Below are positions 58,453 through 64,000 of a DNA stretch of 64,000 bases, one piece after another. The stretch lies in contig NC_135367.1 in NCBI RefSeq assembly GCF_051622035.1, forward strand, positions 26,366,001 to 26,430,000, written 5' to 3'. The notes beneath the pieces were generated by a model. That model ran no database searches. It was not told where the DNA came from and saw only the letters and a program-made list of their open reading frames with translations. The translations under genes and the position numbers were made by a program. The stretch comes from Arctopsyche grandis (Eukaryota > Arthropoda > Insecta > Trichoptera > Hydropsychidae). Every line of letters starts with the position of its first letter. Position 1 is the stretch's first letter.

Positions 58453-60020
58453 TATACGATACTTTAAGAATATTTTTCGCAAAATTGTTTCAATGGTTCT
58501 TATTTTATATAATCATATACATATGTATTTTTATCTATATGTAAAATAAATTTTTATTTCCATATCGTATAATAATATTTGAGTTTTAACAATTTTTCAA
58601 TATTATCGAAAACGTATACATATTACATGGGCATTTTTCTTAAAATATATATGTAGTTCATGTTTATATAAATTTTCCTAAAATAGAATATCCTTATCAG
58701 ATTGATTTCTTTGATGAATATATTACGTTTTGAATCGATTGATTAAAATTTAGAACGAGCGGGATATTTTTCTTATCGAAATGGAATTGGTTTAAAGGAT
58801 TTTCGATACTTTGCATATAAATATGTATGAGAAATTTCGAATTTGCGTCGTGCGCAATTTCGCGTAGGTATTCCTTGGAATTCATTATGAGTGTTCCGAC
58901 AAAAAAACTTATATAAATACGAGTGTTAGGATATGGCCTGAATGTAAATTTTCGATAGGTTTCCGGAAAAGCGCTTTGTGATTCAATTTTCGCGGAGAAA
59001 TAATTGAAAAACAACATTTCACCACGTTGTTGGCTGAAAAAAAGTTATCCGGACGAAAATTCATAATACAGAGACATCGACGCCTAATTCGTTTGCGTTA
59101 TTTCTTCCAATTTGAATTTATTTTCCGGCTGAATTTTGTATTCAGGCGGCGAACTCAGCACCGTGCCGATACCGAATTAATTTATTCGGCTCGAAAATTT
59201 TTACTTTTTATGTATGAAATGTCGCCAGTCGAAACGAGCGCAGCGGGACGCGCCTATCAACAAACATAGCTCTAAATCAACAACGAAAAAATAATAATTG
59301 CGTGACCGACACACCACTTTTTCTACAATTAAATTAATAACCATACTTTCAAGAGTAATATACAAAAAAAATATATTCAAAAACAGTACTCAAAACGCCA
59401 TAAATCAGCATCGGAAAAATTTCTTTGCTATACTCTTATTTATTTAAAGTTTCAACATTGTTCCCGTCACTATTAGAAAAAAACGTCATATTACCACAGT
59501 TTTACATGTTTTGTATGTAATTAATTATGTCAAGTAATTGATAATTTTTAATTAGTAAATAAAATTTCAAATATATGTGGTAGAGATTCCTGAACAAATG
59601 ACGCTGTTCAGGACCACGAAGATGAATGTGCGGAGGTTTCGCGACCAACCGCGCGGAGCACAAGTCTAACTGCTACTAACCCCTTTTCATCCCTTTCTAA
59701 CAATCTGCCCATACATCAGCATTTTGTTCAATTCCAACCCTACATATATATAATTAATTAGTTTCTAATACCAACAACATGCCAACATTTTTTGCCATTT
59801 AAGATAAGCTCACAATATCAATTGTATTGTATTACACCATATATACATATGTAGGTACATAATTGGTATATATATATATTGTATATAATACTTTACTTTT
59901 CGAACATCCCTAAAGGATTTTATTATTTTTATTTCTGAGCAATAAAAAAAATTTGGTTTTGTTTACTGACATTATGAGATTTATCTTCTTTGATTATTTC
60001 AAAAGTAAAGTGTATTCTGA
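58453..60020. other. A+T-rich flanks and unique GC-richer island (58.7-59.3 kb)
   Basis: 58740-59280 has no repeat partner. A 106-codon minus frame (58697-59017) and an 80-codon plus frame (59027-59269) show no domain. 59600-59680 is a short GC-richer patch. No gene is called. Confidence 0.3.
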
Positions 60021-61060
60021 TGATATGTATCTTTAGCTTACTTCAAACGTGAATCTTCGTAAATGGATTTGGGCCAAATTTTATGATATATAATATATAA
60101 AAATTGAATTAACGAAATTGACTCAACGATCGCATAGGTCGTGACGATAACATAGAAAAATTTCAATTTTCCATAATGCACTGGTAATTTTCTCAAAGCT
60201 CCGAAAACTGTTGAAAGCGAAGTCTCGTCGGCGAAAAATTCCCTCGTCGAACTTTTTTCAACTTTCGACACGGAAGACCGTTTAAGCAGGTGAAAGAAAA
60301 CAGGGGAGTGAGAGAGATTCAGAGGGGCTGGAAATTTCCCATCAAGGAGGGTTGGACGTCAATTTGCATGTTAATCGCGCCCCCCACAATAATTATAACA
60401 TTCGGCGGAAGGGTTAACGCGCGGAAATTTGTTTTCGGTTCGAGTCCGAAGAATTGATAACTATCGGAGAAACTCATTAGCGGTTTCGAAGGGGTTGTTA
60501 TGGGAGGGTTGGTCAGGTGTGAGAGAGCAGGGGGTGAGCCGCCCTTGTTTTTACGTCCGATTGTTTTATTGGGCGGCTCGTGGTAATGAATTCGCCTCCC
60601 CGCTTGCACGCCCCTGAATAATTGAATCAACGGCGATCCACCTCTTATTTATGATAACGCAAACGCAAATTAATGGATGCTATATAATTGGAGTGCGTCT
60701 GATATTTAATTGGTAAAAATTTTAATTTTACGAGCGTTCTGGAAAATTACGTGAAAATTGTACCCTAATCCTTCTTTGATTTGTATGAAAAATAAACTTT
60801 TAATTAGAAAGATTTCGTTCGATTTTAACGATGAAAGTTTTCGAGTTTTATTAATTAATTTTATATTTGGAACAATTTGTAATTACAGGTGCATCTTCTC
60901 AATGCAAAATATCTCTTTAATGAATTTTATTTCATACAAAAAAAACATAAAACAAGTCACTTTTAAATTCATTTTAAATTATGAAAAAATTCTATCCAAA
61001 CTGTATAACAATGTTTAGGTGGATTTTAGTAGGTAAGTCAATTAACAAATGGCTTATAAA
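60021..61060. other. Unique GC-richer island and A+T-rich flank
   Basis: 60120-60740 is compositionally distinct with no repeat partner. Minus frames 60038-60271 and 60319-60630 and plus frame 60429-60617 overlap and carry no known domain. The 86-codon plus frame 60758-61018 is low-complexity. Confidence 0.3.
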
Positions 61061-61064
61061 AAAA

Positions 61065-61215
61065 GTAAATTATAAATTTCGTAAAATATCGCAGTTCCGA
61101 ATAAACGATATCAGTACAAAATCAAGCTAAAAAGCCAAACTCAACTAAAGAGTTGAAAACAAATATTGAGCGGCACGACGTCAAAAAATGTGACCGTCAG
61201 TGCGTTGGCCATAGC
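61065..61215. repeat. Dispersed repeat shared with 5.60-5.76 kb
   Basis: CGTAAAATATCGCAGTT, CAAAATCAAGCTA and AAAGAGTTGAAAAC occur in the same order in both places. Class unknown. Confidence 0.5.
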
Positions 61216-61284
61216 GCGCATATCGAATTATCAACATTATATAATATAAACATTTTAAAATTCTTTATAAAACCTTTTAGTAAA

Positions 61285-61575
61285 ATAAAATAGAGAGATA
61301 ATCAGAACATAAATTCAAATTTTATAAGATATAGTGAGAAAATGAAAAAATGCATAGGCGTTTAAACAATTAAAATCTGATAAAACGAGTGGGGGGCGGA
61401 AATTCAAACAAACAAGGCTATTGACAGTGGGTGAGCTGTCACCTTCTTCAAAATTTTTGGATTGTTAAACGTGTTTATAACGATTATATTTCACCATCGG
61501 CGGCCAAACCTTGCAAAATGGCTAAGTTTCAAAGCGATCGGAAGAATGTAGGAAGTTCGTCAGACCGATTGGCGA
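61285..61575 (+). repeat. Diverged relative of the AAGCTTATTG family
   Basis: GAGAGATAATCAGAAC, ATAGGCGTTTAAACAATTAA and AATCTGATA match the middle of that family. Its right end has ATGGCTAAGTTTCAAAGC and GATCGGAAG where the others have ATGGCAAAGTATGAAAAC and GATCGGATAAG. Confidence 0.5.
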
Positions 61576-61691
61576 AGTGAAAAAAAGTATATCAGAAAAT
61601 TTTATAGTTTGCGGTCTAATAATAAGGCATTATACCAAATTTTTATTGTGAATTAGCAAACAAACTTTCATCTTAATATTATTGTGTATAT

Positions 61692-61967
61692 TGAAGAGTA
61701 TTCAGAGGTAAGTGGAGTCAGGTCGAGGTACAAGAAAACACGCAGGCAGGTTCCAAGTCTTTATTGCTGCTCGTCCGGTGGAGGTCAGGATCCGAATGCC
61801 ACCGATCGAGAGCGTACCGCGTTATATCATAGAGCGCTCAGCGCATACACGTATTATCATTGGTCAAGGAGTCTGGCGCAGCCATTGGCCGCAACGCCCG
61901 ACTCCACCATTGGTCGGCGTCACCATGACGTCGTCGGTCTACGGGCGTCTCTCTTCATAACTTTACA
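61692..61967 (-). mobile_element. Solo LTR, 276 bp, target duplication ATAT
   Basis: On the minus strand it starts TGTAAAGTTATG and ends CTCTTCA. ATAT flanks it at 61688-61691 and 61968-61971. It holds three CCAAT-like motifs (GACCAATGG, GCCAATGG, GACCAATGA) and AGCAATAAAGAC, a polyadenylation signal (61760-61765). It is GC-richer than its flanks. Two overlapping plus frames across it are not genes. Confidence 0.72.
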
Positions 61968-62255
61968 ATATATATGCTGAATTTCTCAGTTGGACGTCAG
62001 TTTTGTGGTTAAAAAGAAAATGTATGTATAAATGTATGTACATATGTCAATCTCATGGGACTTGGGTTACGTTTTTCTGAAAAAGTTTCATATTTTACTC
62101 TCTGTTCCAACTTTTCCATAAAACACCAGAAAATTCAACTATTTACTCTATGTATATGTATGTATATATGCAGATGATTTCTTGCTTGTAGGCTATGAAA
62201 ATCCGCAGTTTTAAATTTAGTACATTAAATGTACTACTATGTATATATTTTAAAT
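61968..62255. other. A+T-rich spacer, nothing recognised
   Basis: No gene or repeat was identified apart from short ATGTATGT runs. Confidence 0.3.
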
Positions 62256-62259
62256 AAAT

Positions 62260-62735
62260 ATATATTTTTTATTTCAATCGAACATGTACACTCGCCTATA
62301 CAGATCGTTCCAAAGCGACGAGTGTACTAATACAGATACAATACGTTGAATACGATCAATACAAGCATTTATATAATGCAAATTCATACAAAAATTATGC
62401 ACAGAGACTTCTATGGAGAAATTTTTTACAGCAATTTATTATAAAAACCTCAAGACAATAAGTCGACATTTTCAAGGAGATGGTAATTTTACAGAAACCG
62501 TTTCAATGAAAATCAGAAAAATTGCCAAACTCTGGTAGGAAACGATCGAACTGAAGTCACAAACCAAGGTCTGGCAGCAACTACTATTTTATTTATTTTA
62601 GGATTTTTAAGAGAAACTTACAGCTAATACAAAAATAATAAAATGAATATTTATACATAAGCCATTTACAAGTTTCTTCAGATAGCATGAAAAATCATTA
62701 TATGCTAACTATTAGTCCACGCTGATTGTTAATGT
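62260..62735 (-). mobile_element. SINE with hairpin tail type ii, interrupted near its head
   Basis: The tail at 62283-62328 is GTACACTCGCC paired with GACGAGTGTAC. The body has GAAACCGTTTCAATGAAAAT and GGTAGGAAACGATCGAAC, and GTCTGGCAGCAA ends it at 62581. About 100 A+T-rich bases follow before the head remnant TATGCTAACTATTAGTCCAC at 62700. Confidence 0.7.
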
Positions 62736-62772
62736 ATGTACATTTGTATGTTACTATTTGTTTGTATTGTAC

Positions 62773-63120
62773 TATTTTTATTTTGATTTTTAAATGCTTT
62801 TTATTATTACTAAATTATGTTCACAATACGTCTTATATCTATTTTAATAGCTACTGATCATTTTCTATTTAACAATTTTAATTTAATTTTGCTAGTAATC
62901 ATAGTATTATATTATTCTAATGTTAATGTACAGCATAATAGGAAAATGAACTCAAAAACCTATTTAAAATTTTAATAAATGATCATAGTACATCTAATAC
63001 ATAATATTTAAAGACTCTCTGAAGTCGAAGATCTAAAGCAGATTGTGTTTAGGTAATCTGTGTGTTATACCTGAAGGGTATAGACATTTTGTTGTAATCA
63101 TCGAGACTCTTCACAAGTGT
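62773..63120 (-). mobile_element. Jockey-like LINE 3' end, copy with uninterrupted 3' region
   Basis: The 3' region (62780-62960) equals that of 56645-57300 without the LTR. The ORF2 end (CTAAAGCAGATTGTG complement) is at about 63032. It is truncated at about 63120. Confidence 0.75.
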
Positions 63121-63149
63121 ATTACTAATAACCATACACAAGTGTGTAT

Positions 63150-63590
63150 TTTTTTTTTTGATTTTTAAATGCTTTTTATTATTACGAAATTATGTTCACA
63201 ATACATCTTATATCTATTTTAATAGCTACTGATCTACTGATCATTTTCTATTTTACAATTTCAATTTATTTTGTCAGTAATCATAGTATTATATTATTAT
63301 AATTTTAATGTACAGCATAATAGGAAAAAGAGCTCAAAAACCTATTTAAAATTCTTATAAATGCTCGTAATACATCTAATACATAATATTAATTAAAGAA
63401 TATCTAAAGTGGACGATCTAAAGCAGATTTGGGTAATCTGTGTTAATACCTTAAGGGTATAGACATTTTGTTATAATCACCGAGACTCTTCACAAGTGTG
63501 TTAGTATGGTTATTAGTGATTCTGTCATAGAATCTACTGGTTAGTTTGTTAGTAATGTCTGAAACTAACGGAATATTATTTATATTGTAC
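63150..63590 (-). mobile_element. Jockey-like LINE 3' end, second copy in the same orientation
   Basis: Restarts with a T run and GATTTTTAAATGCTTTTTAT. The ORF2 C-terminal region extends to about 63590 (complement of TTAGTTTGTTAGTAATGTCT). It is separated from the previous copy by about 30 bases. Confidence 0.75.
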
Positions 63591-64000
63591 TATAAGTATT
63601 ATGGTATTCTTAGCTACGTAGATATCTCGAACCTAGAGCGTTTTCAAGGCGAAAAAGTTGAATTCGCCCACACCACGCATAAAAACTACAATTTATCGAC
63701 TCGGATAAGTTGACACACTATCAAAGACCTGTCGGATACTACCTTTTGGAGGTGAAGCGCACTCTGTTACGTGATTGGTGAGCGAATCGGTAATTCGTCG
63801 GACCGATGTGTATCGGCGTGATGAAGGGCCGCTCATCACCGCACGCGACCACTATCAATCACACATTTCCGCCACAGACCCCTTCTGACCACCATTAGGT
63901 ACCTCATCGACCTTAAAAATCACCCGTTCACCTCCCAACGACGATTAACCTCGCCTCAGGGTCGTCTAGGATCTAGATGTTGAGCGAACGTGTTGATATC
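63591..64000. other. Unclassified GC-richer end of window
   Basis: 63640-64000 is less A+T-rich and has no partner in the window. It runs off the end, so it could be part of a larger element or a unique island. Confidence 0.3.

Noticed and set aside
61684..61980. Two plus frames of 82 and 98 codons
   Set aside because: Both lie in the 276-bp solo LTR.

Overview
The window looks like A+T-rich nuclear DNA of an arthropod, most likely an insect. The reasons are a BEL/Pao retrotransposon, several Jockey-like LINE fragments, a tRNA-headed SINE family, Helitron-like termini, hAT-like and MITE insertions, CATATGTATGTA-type simple repeats, and one multi-exon BTB-BACK-Kelch gene with short GT-AG introns. 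The order cannot be fixed from sequence alone. No bacterial-style operon, rRNA, canonical tRNA or CRISPR array is visible.

Layout. 1-5.1 kb: BEL/Pao polyprotein, cut by the window start, whose reverse transcriptase core is missing in frame, followed by its 3' region. 5.1-8.6 kb: LINE end, SINE piece and an array carrying ACTTCCGGTT-like sites about every 150 bp. 9-20.6 kb: dispersed repeats, a long inverted repeat, Helitron-like elements, a MITE and SINEs. 21-24.3 kb: a G-rich island and a rearranged LINE cluster. 24.3-38.3 kb: unique GC-richer islands alternating with repeats, including a solo LTR, a hAT-like element with another repeat inside it, and long TA tracts. 38.3-49.5 kb: more of the ACTTCCGG family, one copy split by a LINE, nested Helitron-like elements, MITEs, SINEs and a LINE ORF2 tail.

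49.8-52.5 kb: the only recognisable host gene, a minus-strand Kelch-like gene with 11 coding exons. Every splice junction can be read, but the frame is broken in exons 1, 3 and 10, so it is probably a decaying intron-containing duplicate. Beyond its promoter is a 960-bp octamer satellite of exactly 120 units in two homogeneous blocks.

54-64 kb: SINE, LINE and Helitron fragments, two clean solo LTRs, and several unique islands of unknown function.

No intact new gene system was found. The observations most worth following are the SINE family that carries different LINE-type 3' hairpin tails, the ~150-bp array with ETS-like sites, the long GGTCAC inverted repeat, a repeat family with short open frames kept on both strands, and the broken Kelch copy. 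Most sequence outside the Kelch gene and the islands is transposon-derived.
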